Below are positions 1 through 6,252 of a DNA stretch of 6,252 bases, piece by piece; position 1 is the stretch's first letter; each line of letters starts with the position of its first letter. The notes beneath the pieces were generated by a model. The model was given only the letters and a program-made list of their open reading frames with translations, did not search any database and was not told the origin of the DNA. The DNA is from Desulfobulbaceae bacterium (GTDB taxonomy: Bacteria; Desulfobacterota; Desulfobulbia; Desulfobulbales; Desulfocapsaceae). Made by a program: the position numbers and the translations under genes. The stretch is taken from positions 1 to 6,252 of the forward strand of contig DOMU01000070.1 of the NCBI GenBank assembly GCA_003509305.1, in the 5' to 3' direction.

Positions 1-1
1 C

Positions 2-208
2 CCGCCGCTGTATCGCCCGAATCCGTCAGGCCCTCGTCCTGGTTTCCGGACGCCGACCAACCCGGTTTGGAAGAAAAATCCGGTCCGCCCCAACTCTCGC
101 CCCGCCTATCGTCCCAACTCCCGGCCCAGTGGCTTCGATTTCCGCGCGCCGCGTTCTTTCAGACCACCAGCGCCTTCCAGACCGGCACCACGCGTTCATC
201 GCTGGTAA
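2..208 (+). CDS. C-terminal end of a Pro/Arg/Asn-rich protein (5' end outside window)
   Basis: The second forward frame is open from the window edge to a TAA at 206-208 and gives 68 residues. The composition is low in complexity: Pro, Arg, Asn and Ser dominate. The hexapeptide RPNSRP occurs twice, encoded at 86-103 and 110-127, and the related motif YRPN also occurs twice. The tail ends with FDFRAPRSF followed by PAP-type repeats. Such basic, proline-rich tails are usually disordered and often follow an exported or envelope domain, but that domain is outside the window, so no function is assigned. I chose this frame over the other two open forward frames because its residue pattern is repetitive and its stop sits exactly against the stop of the convergent gene. 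All three frames are open here because the DNA is GC-rich, so the call is moderate. Confidence 0.55.
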   Translation, partial: PPLYRPNPSGPRPGFRTPTNPVWKKNPVRPNSRPAYRPNSRPSGFDFRAPRSFRPPAPSRPAPRVHRW

Positions 209-3200
209 TTACTCTTCCGGTTCCGCCTGTTCCGAGGGCGCGGCATCTTCAGCATCATCGTCCAAAGGAGCCACTACCGGCACCCTCGGTTTCGGCGGCG
301 GCATCCGTGCCCCGGTCAAAACCGGGGTGAGGAGCGGTGCCATACCTTTCAGCGTCCGCACCGGCAAAGCCGAGGTGAAGCTGAAGGCGCTGGCGGCACG
401 ACCGGCCACGAAAACAGTCAGCGTACCGAAATGGCTGTCGCCGAGATAAAAGACGAAGGTGGCGGTGCGGTTCAGGGCCTTGGACGCACCGCGCTCACCT
501 AAAGCGTTGACAGTGAAGATGCGGTTGTCGCCGGTACCGGTCTTGCCACCGGCGGCAAATACAGCGCCATCCGGCAGCGTAAAGGCACCGGACAGGCGGC
601 GGGCCGTGCCGCCGGTTACCACTCCGGCCAAGGCCTCTCGCAGCACCTGCGCCACCTCGGCGGGGAATATCCGTTCCGGCGCCGGAGGATTCGGCAGCAA
701 GACTGTTTCATAGGGTGTATCCATCGCCAATTTCACTTGAGAAAAGCGCCAGGTCGGCAGGCGCTGGCCGTCATTCATGATAATGCCGATAAGATCGGCG
801 AGCGCCGCCGGACGGTCACCGGAAGAACCGAGGGCGCTGGCCAGAGACGGCACCATGTGATCGAAAGGATAACCCATTTGCCGCCAGCGGCGGTGGATAT
901 CCGAAAAGGCGTCAATCTCCATCATTGCCCGGATGCGGCTGTCACGCGCGCCTTTCGATTTGCCGCGCTCCAGCCATTCGTAGGCGTCGCGCCGGGCCAT
1001 GGAGCTTTTTTCCGTGGCGTCGGCAAGCGTATGCTGACCGGGTTTGTTCAGATAGGCGAGCAGCCACAGCTCCAGCGGATGGAGACCGGCCAGATACGCG
1101 AGATCAGTCAGGTTATAGCCGCCTCTCTGATATTTTTCATACAGTTCCACGATCCGTTTGGGGCTGATTTCCCCCGGCAGCCGCCCGCTGATGAAATCAG
1201 CAAATCCCCGAACATCGTCATCGGGCGACAGCACATGGTGGATAATCGCCAGGCGGTTCGCCCCGGCTCGTCGACCAGCGAGCAAGGTATCGAGACGTTC
1301 TTCGCCGTTCTTCCCCTGGTATTTCCGCCAGAAACGGCGCAGAAAAACCTGACTTTCCCGGTCGATGAAGGTGTCGAGCAACTCTTTTCTGCGTGGGTCG
1401 TGGTCGTCGGCAAGCAGATTTTCCCGCTCCTTCCACTGGCGAGCGCTGGTGCAGCGGACAACGTCGCGCATCAGGCGGACAAAGGGCAGATTGATCGAAT
1501 ACCGCAGGGCTTCCGCCACCATGACCAGACGTTCGTCGTCATTTGATTCGAAATTGCTGAAGGTGTGGATGCTGCCACCGGTGACGAAGCGTTCGTCAGG
1601 GCTGGCGGAATACTGGCGGCGCATCGCCTGGTCAAGCATCTGGCGGCGGCTGATACCCGGGTTTTGCAGAAAGGCTTCAGCGATAAATCGGCTAATCGGG
1701 TCGATATCGTTCTGAAGGAAGCGGGTCAGCTCTGGTACGCCTAGCAGGATGAATTCGTCATAAAGCTCCGAGACAATCTGCAAATAAGTGGCCAGAACCC
1801 GCAGTTTGGCCGTCGAACCCAATTCCAGCTTGCTGCCCTCGTTGATATCGAACGGCCCTTCGAAGGTGTCGGTCTGCACACGCACCATGGCCCCGGCCGG
1901 GGTTTTCTCAAAAAGGGTGAAGCTGTAGCGCACGGCTCCGGTCTGACCCGGTTGCAAAAGCGATTCGCCAATCAGGCCATAGCGGGCGGCGGTTTTCGGA
2001 TTTTCGAGACTTTTCAAATAGTCACCGACCCGCTTTTGCAGGGGGCTGTCGATGGTGGTATCGACGCTCATATCGAGGCGGTCGAGGTCGTAGAGCGAAG
2101 AGCGCAAAAGAGACGACAGACGGTTACGCGCCATGTTTACGTCCTTGCCGGCGCTGATCTGCCGCTGCGCCGGATCGCGGCGAAAATCGCGGAAAACGAG
2201 TGGCTCTTTCAGGGCGGCTTCGGCCAAAGCCGGTGGCACGATCTTTTCCTGCGCCAGAATCCGCAGATGGCTGTCGCAGAGCCGCGACAGATCATCACGG
2301 CCAGCATCGAGATAGTAGCTGGGGCGGCGATGGGCGATCATCAGACTGAGCGCCCGTTTGTAGGCCCGCGCCTGTTCCACCAAACGCTCACCGGTGAGGT
2401 TTTCTTCCCTGAGTAAAGCATTCGTAACGGCAAAGTCATCGCCATACCAGACAAACAGCCCGTCACCGAGGCCATGTACCTCGCCGAAACCAGGGGCCGC
2501 CGACAGTGGCACGGCGTTGAGATAATCAACCACCAGTTGCTTCCGGTAAGCACGGGTATCTTCGCTGTTTTTATAGGCGCGGACGCTGGCCGAGGCTATC
2601 TGCCGCAGCTTTTCCTCGATCGAGCCGGTGACGCCCTGCGGCGAATGACGGAATTTTTCTATCTGAGTGGCCAAAGTGCTGCCGCCCATTGACGGCGGGT
2701 GAAGACCAACTTTCTCCGCCACCTGCACCATCGCGGCTTTGGCCAGGCGCCCCCAGTTGACCGCCGGATTGCGCTTCGGCTCGCTGTCATCAAGCAAACC
2801 ACGATCTTCAATATAGGTCAGGCTTTTGACGAGAATATCTGGAATATCGGGAAACTGGCCATAGAGACGCCCCGGAGTCCGCGACAGGAACAGCGTTTCA
2901 CCGGTCTTATCACTGATCTTCAGCCCGGCCTGCGCCTTTTCGGCATAGGGGATGTTGAGACCGTGCTGGACATATTCACGCAGCGCGGCGCTGAACTGGG
3001 CCTGCCGCGCCACCCGCATCCTTTCGCCGGTCAGCGCCTGGATGTAATCCGGCAGCCGAATATAGCCAAGACGCTGGTCATAAGGGCCATGGCTCGGAAA
3101 TATCTGCGCCCCCCACGAGGCATTGTTCTGATTCGGCGCCGACTCGACGCGGTAGCGCAGTGGTATAGCGTAGCGGTGGATGTATTCGGCCTGATAGCGC

Positions 3201-3448
3201 GAGGTCTTCGCCTCTTGGTAGATGACACGCGCGGCCAGGCCGCCGAGGATGGCGAAAATGATAACGATAACTATAAGACAGCCAAGACAGCCGCGGCTTT
3301 TCTTCCGTTTGCCACAGCGTTGTTTTTTGCTGCTATGATCGTCAGGTTTATCGCCGGGCAGCCCGGCGCTGTCGATGGCGACTTCATGAGGCGATCCGGC
3401 CAGCGGCGGCGGGATCGTAGAGGTATTTTCGGCGGTGGGTTCAATCAT
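209..3448 (-). CDS. Bifunctional class A penicillin-binding protein (GT51 transglycosylase plus transpeptidase)
   Basis: This 1079-residue inner-membrane protein should polymerise lipid II into glycan strands and crosslink the stem peptides on the periplasmic side. A cytoplasmic tail of about 55 residues ends in a basic, Cys-containing patch (KKQRCGKRKKSRGCLGC). One membrane segment follows (about 57-77). The GT51 domain (about 175-350) has motif I EDR at 215-217, motif II GGSTLATQ at 255-262, a motif III-like EEKLRQI at 278-284 and motif IV RKQLVVDYLN at 302-311. The transpeptidase domain has the serine nucleophile motif STAK at 545-548, SIN at 651-653 and KTG at 969-971. The C-terminus (about 1049-1079) is Pro-rich, then acidic. 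At 1079 residues it is longer than typical PBP1a/1b (about 800-850), mostly because of an insert between SxN and KTG. Motif III carries Gln where Glu is canonical. The first ATG of the frame is used, with only a weak ribosome site upstream. Family is certain; mrcA, mrcB or pbpC is not implied. Confidence 0.95.
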   Translation of the reverse strand: MIEPTAENTSTIPPPLAGSPHEVAIDSAGLPGDKPDDHSSKKQRCGKRKKSRGCLGCLIVIVIIFAILGGLAARVIYQEAKTSRYQAEYIHRYAIPLRYRVESAPNQNNASWGAQIFPSHGPYDQRLGYIRLPDYIQALTGERMRVARQAQFSAALREYVQHGLNIPYAEKAQAGLKISDKTGETLFLSRTPGRLYGQFPDIPDILVKSLTYIEDRGLLDDSEPKRNPAVNWGRLAKAAMVQVAEKVGLHPPSMGGSTLATQIEKFRHSPQGVTGSIEEKLRQIASASVRAYKNSEDTRAYRKQLVVDYLNAVPLSAAPGFGEVHGLGDGLFVWYGDDFAVTNALLREENLTGERLVEQARAYKRALSLMIAHRRPSYYLDAGRDDLSRLCDSHLRILAQEKIVPPALAEAALKEPLVFRDFRRDPAQRQISAGKDVNMARNRLSSLLRSSLYDLDRLDMSVDTTIDSPLQKRVGDYLKSLENPKTAARYGLIGESLLQPGQTGAVRYSFTLFEKTPAGAMVRVQTDTFEGPFDINEGSKLELGSTAKLRVLATYLQIVSELYDEFILLGVPELTRFLQNDIDPISRFIAEAFLQNPGISRRQMLDQAMRRQYSASPDERFVTGGSIHTFSNFESNDDERLVMVAEALRYSINLPFVRLMRDVVRCTSARQWKERENLLADDHDPRRKELLDTFIDRESQVFLRRFWRKYQGKNGEERLDTLLAGRRAGANRLAIIHHVLSPDDDVRGFADFISGRLPGEISPKRIVELYEKYQRGGYNLTDLAYLAGLHPLELWLLAYLNKPGQHTLADATEKSSMARRDAYEWLERGKSKGARDSRIRAMMEIDAFSDIHRRWRQMGYPFDHMVPSLASALGSSGDRPAALADLIGIIMNDGQRLPTWRFSQVKLAMDTPYETVLLPNPPAPERIFPAEVAQVLREALAGVVTGGTARRLSGAFTLPDGAVFAAGGKTGTGDNRIFTVNALGERGASKALNRTATFVFYLGDSHFGTLTVFVAGRAASAFSFTSALPVRTLKGMAPLLTPVLTGARMPPPKPRVPVVAPLDDDAEDAAPSEQAEPEE

Positions 3449-3647
3449 GCGTCTTGCCCATTTTATTTTTCTTGCGTGCGGCGGCGGTCAGCAACCCAGC
3501 CACAGGTTGGTTCCGATAGCACAGCCCCGGCCATTCGTCAAAGAAATTATTGGCGGAATCAGCAGCCAGCGCTTGCAAATCCTGGTTGTGGCGGGTATTG
3601 CTTTCGCCCTTACCAGACGCTTTTCTCGTCAGGCGGGAAATCGTCAT
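3441..3647 (-). CDS. Possible small ORF, 68 residues, overlapping the start of the penicillin-binding protein gene
   Basis: This frame lies in the divergent region between the penicillin-binding protein and aspartate kinase genes. It reads MTISRLTRK at the start and KKNKMGKTHD at the end. The TGA stop at 3441-3443 lies just inside the downstream gene: the two frames overlap by 8 bp, as in translationally coupled pairs. About six in ten third codon positions are G or C, similar to the real genes here. I see no membrane segment, no signal peptide and no family motif, and I do not recognise the protein. Against it: no Shine-Dalgarno sequence precedes either this ATG or an upstream in-frame ATG at 3672-3674, and the region must also carry the aspartate kinase promoter. 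The alternative is a non-coding divergent promoter region. Confidence 0.28.
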   Translation of the reverse strand: MTISRLTRKASGKGESNTRHNQDLQALAADSANNFFDEWPGLCYRNQPVAGLLTAAARKKNKMGKTHD

Positions 3648-3660
3648 CAACGCGCGAAAA

Positions 3661-3665
3661 AAGGA
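3661..3665 (+). promoter_or_regulatory. Ribosome binding site of aspartate kinase
   Basis: AAGGA lies 7 bases before the ATG at 3673. It decides the start: the same frame is open back to 3550, but those 41 extra codons have no such site, and the protein from 3673 begins like other aspartate kinases, with KFGGSS at residues 7-12. Confidence 0.75.
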
Positions 3666-3672
3666 AAAGAGC

Positions 3673-5001
3673 ATGGAAAGAATTGTGGTGAAATTCGGTG
3701 GTTCCAGCCTGGCCGACGCCGGGCAGTTTCAGAAGGTTAAAGCCATCGTCAAGGCCGACCCAAGGCGGCGCATTGTTGTGGTGTCAGCGCCGGGCAAACG
3801 CCACCCGGATGATGAGAAAATAACCGATCTCTTGTATCGCTGTCATAAACTGGCGGTGGCTGGCGGCGATTTTTCAGGGCCGCTGACCGCGATCCGCGAG
3901 CGCTTCGCCGCAATCGCCACCACTTTGAAAATCAATTCACCGGTACCGTCGGCCTTGGATGAGTTATCGGCCCGGCTCACCGGCGGCTGTAATGCCGATT
4001 TTGCCGCCAGCCGCGGCGAATACTGCTGCGCCCTTTTAATGGCCGCCTATCTGAATGCGGAGATGATCGATCCCAGCCATTCTATCGCCATCGGCGGTGA
4101 CGGCGGCGTGTTGCCTGAAACCTACGAAACTCTTGGCAGGCTGCTCGCCGACCCGGCAAAAACCTACGTCATGGCCGGATTTTACGGCTACGACGGCACC
4201 GACGGCCAGCGGGCGGTCAAAACCTTTTCCCGTGGCGGCTCGGATATTTCCGGGGCCATCGCCGCCCGCGCCGCTGGCGCCGCCTTGTATGAAAACTGGA
4301 CTGACACCTCCGGCATCCTGATGGTTGACCCGCGCCTGGTTTATGACCCAAAGGTGATCAGCGAAATATCCTTTCACGAAGTGCGGGAGATGGCCTATAT
4401 GGGCGCGTCCGTTTTCCACGATGAGGCGATTCTGCCGGTGCGCGAAGCGGGCATCCCAATCCGCATCAAAAACACCAACCGCCCGCAGGATGCCGGCACC
4501 TTGATTACGCCGCAACTTAGCGCCGACGCCTTGGCCCGCACCGAAATCGCCGGTATCGCCGGAAAACAGGGTTTTTCGATGATTTCCGTGGCCAAAACCA
4601 TGCTGCACCATCAGGCCGGCATCGTTCACACTCTTCTGGGCGTGTTGCTGCGGCACGGCATCAGCTTTGAGCATTGCCCGTCGAGCATCGACTCGATTTC
4701 CGTAATTATGGAGACGGAACAACTCAAGGGCCGCGAGGATGTGGTGGTGGCTGGCATCCGCCGCGCCATCGAACCGGATTCCCTTGTCGTCGAACATAAT
4801 CTGGCCCTTCTCGCCGTGGTCGGCGAGGGCATGAGTTCAACCCCCGGCATTGCCGGCAAGGTCTTTACCGCCTTGGGCAAGAGTGGCGTCAACATCCGCG
4901 TCATCAATCAGGGCGCGTCGGAAATCAACATCATCATCGGCGTCGCGGCGGCGGACTACGAAAAGGCGGTGCAGGAGATTTATCTGGCTTTTGTCGGCTG
5001 A
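3673..5001 (+). CDS. lysC: Aspartate kinase, monofunctional, YclM type (EC 2.7.2.4)
   Basis: This cytoplasmic enzyme phosphorylates L-aspartate with ATP to 4-phospho-L-aspartate, the first step to lysine/diaminopimelate, threonine and methionine. The 442-residue product is complete. The amino-acid kinase domain (about 1-280) shows KFGGSS at 7-12, the substrate-binding SRGE at 113-116, FSRGGSD at 185-191 and NWTDTSGI at 208-215. Two ACT domains follow (about 298-365 and 378-440), the second ending in VINQGASEINIIIGV. The segment VVVSAPGKRHPDDEKITDLL (about 36-54) strongly recalls Bacillus subtilis YclM, so feedback control by lysine and/or threonine is likely but not shown here. There is no fused homoserine dehydrogenase or decarboxylase. 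No lysine riboswitch or T-box is visible in the upstream 220 bp. The gene is divergent from the penicillin-binding protein gene. The symbol lysC is used generically; the paralogue type (lysC, dapG or thrD) is not settled. Confidence 0.95.
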   Translation: MERIVVKFGGSSLADAGQFQKVKAIVKADPRRRIVVVSAPGKRHPDDEKITDLLYRCHKLAVAGGDFSGPLTAIRERFAAIATTLKINSPVPSALDELSARLTGGCNADFAASRGEYCCALLMAAYLNAEMIDPSHSIAIGGDGGVLPETYETLGRLLADPAKTYVMAGFYGYDGTDGQRAVKTFSRGGSDISGAIAARAAGAALYENWTDTSGILMVDPRLVYDPKVISEISFHEVREMAYMGASVFHDEAILPVREAGIPIRIKNTNRPQDAGTLITPQLSADALARTEIAGIAGKQGFSMISVAKTMLHHQAGIVHTLLGVLLRHGISFEHCPSSIDSISVIMETEQLKGREDVVVAGIRRAIEPDSLVVEHNLALLAVVGEGMSSTPGIAGKVFTALGKSGVNIRVINQGASEINIIIGVAAADYEKAVQEIYLAFVG

Positions 5002-5018
5002 GCCACTGACCTGGTATT

Positions 5019-5037
5019 GTATAGCGTAAAGCTATAC
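5019..5037. repeat. Short inverted repeat after aspartate kinase (7-bp stem, 5-base loop)
   Basis: GTATAGC at 5019-5025 and its exact complement GCTATAC at 5031-5037 flank the loop GTAAA. The hairpin begins 18 bases after the aspartate kinase stop. It is a candidate transcript end or 3' stabilising hairpin. The stem has few G-C pairs and is followed by CCCC rather than a T run, so it does not meet the pattern of an intrinsic terminator on either strand. Confidence 0.5.
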
Positions 5038-5047
5038 CCCCGCCTGC

Positions 5048-5076
5048 TTGACACAAAAAACTCTTGGCTGTATTAA
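5048..5076 (+). promoter_or_regulatory. Predicted sigma70-type promoter of the DUF4143 ATPase gene
   Basis: A perfect -35 box, TTGACA at 5048-5053, is followed after 17 bases by TATTAA at 5071-5076, a 4-of-6 match to the -10 consensus. Transcription would start near 5083, about 29 bases before the ATG at 5112. The -10 box and the start site lie inside the large palindrome at 5060-5102, so a protein bound there would block this promoter. Another AT-rich hexamer nearby could serve as the -10, so the start site is approximate. Confidence 0.55.
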
Positions 5077-5102
5077 TATCCAATATTAAATCAGCCAAGA
5101 GT
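5060..5102. repeat. 43-bp interrupted palindrome over the ATPase promoter; candidate operator
   Basis: The outer arms are a perfect 11-bp inverted repeat: ACTCTTGGCTG at 5060-5070 and CAGCCAAGAGT at 5092-5102. After two mismatched positions the symmetry resumes with 7 more pairs (5073-5079 with 5083-5089) around a 3-base centre. The palindrome covers the predicted -10 box and start site and ends 9 bases before the ATG. Its position fits an operator for a dimeric repressor, or a hairpin in readthrough RNA. As a terminator for aspartate kinase it is poor, because no clear T run follows the right arm. Confidence 0.7.
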
Positions 5103-5111
5103 CTGTTTCCC

Positions 5112-6252
5112 ATGTACATCAAGCGCCATCTCGAAAAAACACTGGCCAAGGCCGAACGCATGTTTGGCTCCATCCTGGTGGCCGGTTCCCGTCAGGTGGG
5201 GAAGACCACGCTGTTGCGCCAGGCCAAGCCGGAACTTCCCTATATCACCCTTGATGATCCTATCATGTTGGCATCGGCGGTGTCCGAGTCGGGCACATTT
5301 TTCAGGGCCTCGCCACCGCCATTGGTACTGGATGAAATCCAGTACGCCCCACAGCTTTTTCCGCATATCAAAATGCTGGTGGATACCGATGGACAAAAGG
5401 GACAATTTTTTCTCAGCGGCTCACAACAGTTTCAGATGATGCGCCAGGTCAGCGAATCGCTGGCCGGACGCACTGGCATTCTGAACCTGTTCGGTCTTTC
5501 GCTCAGAGAGCGCTATGGCATCGACTGCCATAGCGCATTTCTCCCGACAAACGACTACCTTGATGCGCGTAAAAATTGCCCGGCGTCCTTGGATTACAGT
5601 ACCGCCTGGGCGCTCATCCATTGCGGCTCCATGCCCGCCATGGCTGCGGATGCGGCTATGGATTGGCAGCTCTTTTACGCCGCTTATGTCAGAACCTATC
5701 TTGAACGCGATGTTCGCGACCTGGCCCAGGTGGGGGATGAAGTCAAGTTCCTACGCTTCATGACGGCGGTGGCCGCCATGACCGGACAATTACTTAACCA
5801 CGCCGCGCTTGCCAGGGACGCGGGAGTGAGTCAACCCACCGCCGAACGCTGGCTGTCGGTTCTGCGCGCCTCTAACCTGGTCTATCTGCTCCAGCCTTAC
5901 CATAATAACGTCATAAAACGTGCGATAAAAACGCCCAAATTGTACTTCCTCGATACCGGGCTTGCCTCCTACCTCACACGCTGGAACACGGCGGAGGCGC
6001 TACAATACGGGGCCATGGCCGGGGCTTTTTTCGAGACCTTTGTTGTATCTGAAATACTAAAAAGCTACGCCAACAACGGCATTCTTGATCCACCCCTGTA
6101 TTTTTATAAAGACAAGGAACAGCACGAAATTGATCTGCTTATCCAGCACGAACAGACGCTCTACCCAATAAAAATCAAAAAATCCGCCGATCCCAGACCG
6201 ACAGACGTAAAGAGCTTCGCCGTGCTGGACAAAATCCCCGGCCTCACCCGTG
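5112..6252 (+). CDS. AAA_14 / DUF4143 family ATPase (3' end outside window)
   Basis: 380 codons are visible from the ATG at 5112 and the frame stays open to the window edge. Family members are usually about 380-430 residues, so little is missing. The N-terminal P-loop domain has Walker A AGSRQVGKTT at 24-33, Walker B LVLDEIQ at 71-77 and a sensor-like FLSGSQQF at 100-107. The DUF4143 part has YVRTYLERDVRDL (192-204), a helix-turn-helix-like stretch AGVSQPTAERWLSVLRASNLV (237-257), LYFLDTGLASYL (277-288), GAFFETFVVSEILK (304-317) and HEIDLLI (338-344). The tail resembles a PD-(D/E)xK nuclease fold, but the expected IEIK reads IKIK at 353-356. The cellular role of this family is poorly known; it is common, multicopy in many genomes and patchily distributed, which suggests an accessory gene. 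Here it has its own promoter and only a weak AAGAG-like ribosome site at 5097-5101. Confidence 0.9.
   Translation, partial: MYIKRHLEKTLAKAERMFGSILVAGSRQVGKTTLLRQAKPELPYITLDDPIMLASAVSESGTFFRASPPPLVLDEIQYAPQLFPHIKMLVDTDGQKGQFFLSGSQQFQMMRQVSESLAGRTGILNLFGLSLRERYGIDCHSAFLPTNDYLDARKNCPASLDYSTAWALIHCGSMPAMAADAAMDWQLFYAAYVRTYLERDVRDLAQVGDEVKFLRFMTAVAAMTGQLLNHAALARDAGVSQPTAERWLSVLRASNLVYLLQPYHNNVIKRAIKTPKLYFLDTGLASYLTRWNTAEALQYGAMAGAFFETFVVSEILKSYANNGILDPPLYFYKDKEQHEIDLLIQHEQTLYPIKIKKSADPRPTDVKSFAVLDKIPGLTR

Noticed and set aside
737..1546. Forward open frame of 269 codons inside the penicillin-binding protein gene
   Set aside because: It is antisense to the transpeptidase domain and shows no family motif; it arises from the GC-rich codon use of the minus-strand gene.
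3573..3601. TTGCAA and TATTGC, 17 bases apart, as the aspartate kinase promoter
   Set aside because: The -35 matches only 4 of 6 and the -10 only 3 of 6 consensus bases; this could occur by chance.
3449..3672. Lysine riboswitch or T-box leader before aspartate kinase
   Set aside because: I found no conserved L-box or T-box sequence and no terminator-like hairpin with a T run.
2699..3691. Forward open frame of 330 codons running from the penicillin-binding protein N-terminal region into aspartate kinase
   Set aside because: It is antisense to the conserved GT51 and membrane-anchor region, has no recognisable domain, and overlaps the well-supported aspartate kinase start.
3435..3740. Forward 101-codon frame in the divergent region, with an N-terminus looking like a lipoprotein signal (FIFLACGGG)
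   Set aside because: It overlaps aspartate kinase by 68 bases in another frame, third positions are less coding-like, and no ribosome site precedes its ATG.
4036..4797. Reverse open frame of 253 codons inside aspartate kinase
   Set aside because: It is a shadow of a gene with clear family motifs along its whole length.
5060..5110. The 43-bp palindrome as intrinsic terminator of aspartate kinase
   Set aside because: The inner part is AT-rich with mismatches and the right arm is followed by CTGTTTCC rather than a T run; the overlap with a promoter explains it better.

Overview
The window (6252 bp, GC-rich coding sequence) looks like chromosomal DNA of a Gram-negative bacterium. The envelope gene is a large class A penicillin-binding protein of a divergent kind that I associate with proteobacteria and their relatives. 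The aspartate kinase belongs to the YclM type, best known from Firmicutes. I cannot assign a genus from the sequence.

Layout from left to right. Bases 2-208 (+) hold the last 68 codons of a Pro/Arg/Asn-rich protein of unknown function. Its stop codon directly abuts the stop codon of a convergent 1079-residue bifunctional penicillin-binding protein on the minus strand (209-3448). Between that gene and the next is a divergent region of about 220 bp. It may hold a small minus-strand ORF (3441-3647) whose stop overlaps the penicillin-binding protein start. At 3673-5001 (+) lies a complete monofunctional aspartate kinase. A 110-bp AT-rich intergenic region follows, with a 7-bp hairpin, a sigma70-type promoter and a 43-bp interrupted palindrome covering its -10. 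Last comes an AAA_14/DUF4143 ATPase (5112 to the window end, +), cut off at its C-terminus.

Aspartate kinase starts the pathway that in Gram-negative cells supplies meso-diaminopimelate for the peptidoglycan stem peptide, and the divergent neighbour polymerises and crosslinks that peptidoglycan. This is a plausible functional link but not proof of co-regulation. The ATPase looks like a separately transcribed accessory gene with its own promoter and probable operator. No RNA gene, CRISPR array, insertion sequence or complete mobile element was seen. The main points for a second look are the palindromic promoter, the altered C-terminal motif of the ATPase, the Glu-to-Gln change in glycosyltransferase motif III, and the long insert in the transpeptidase domain.
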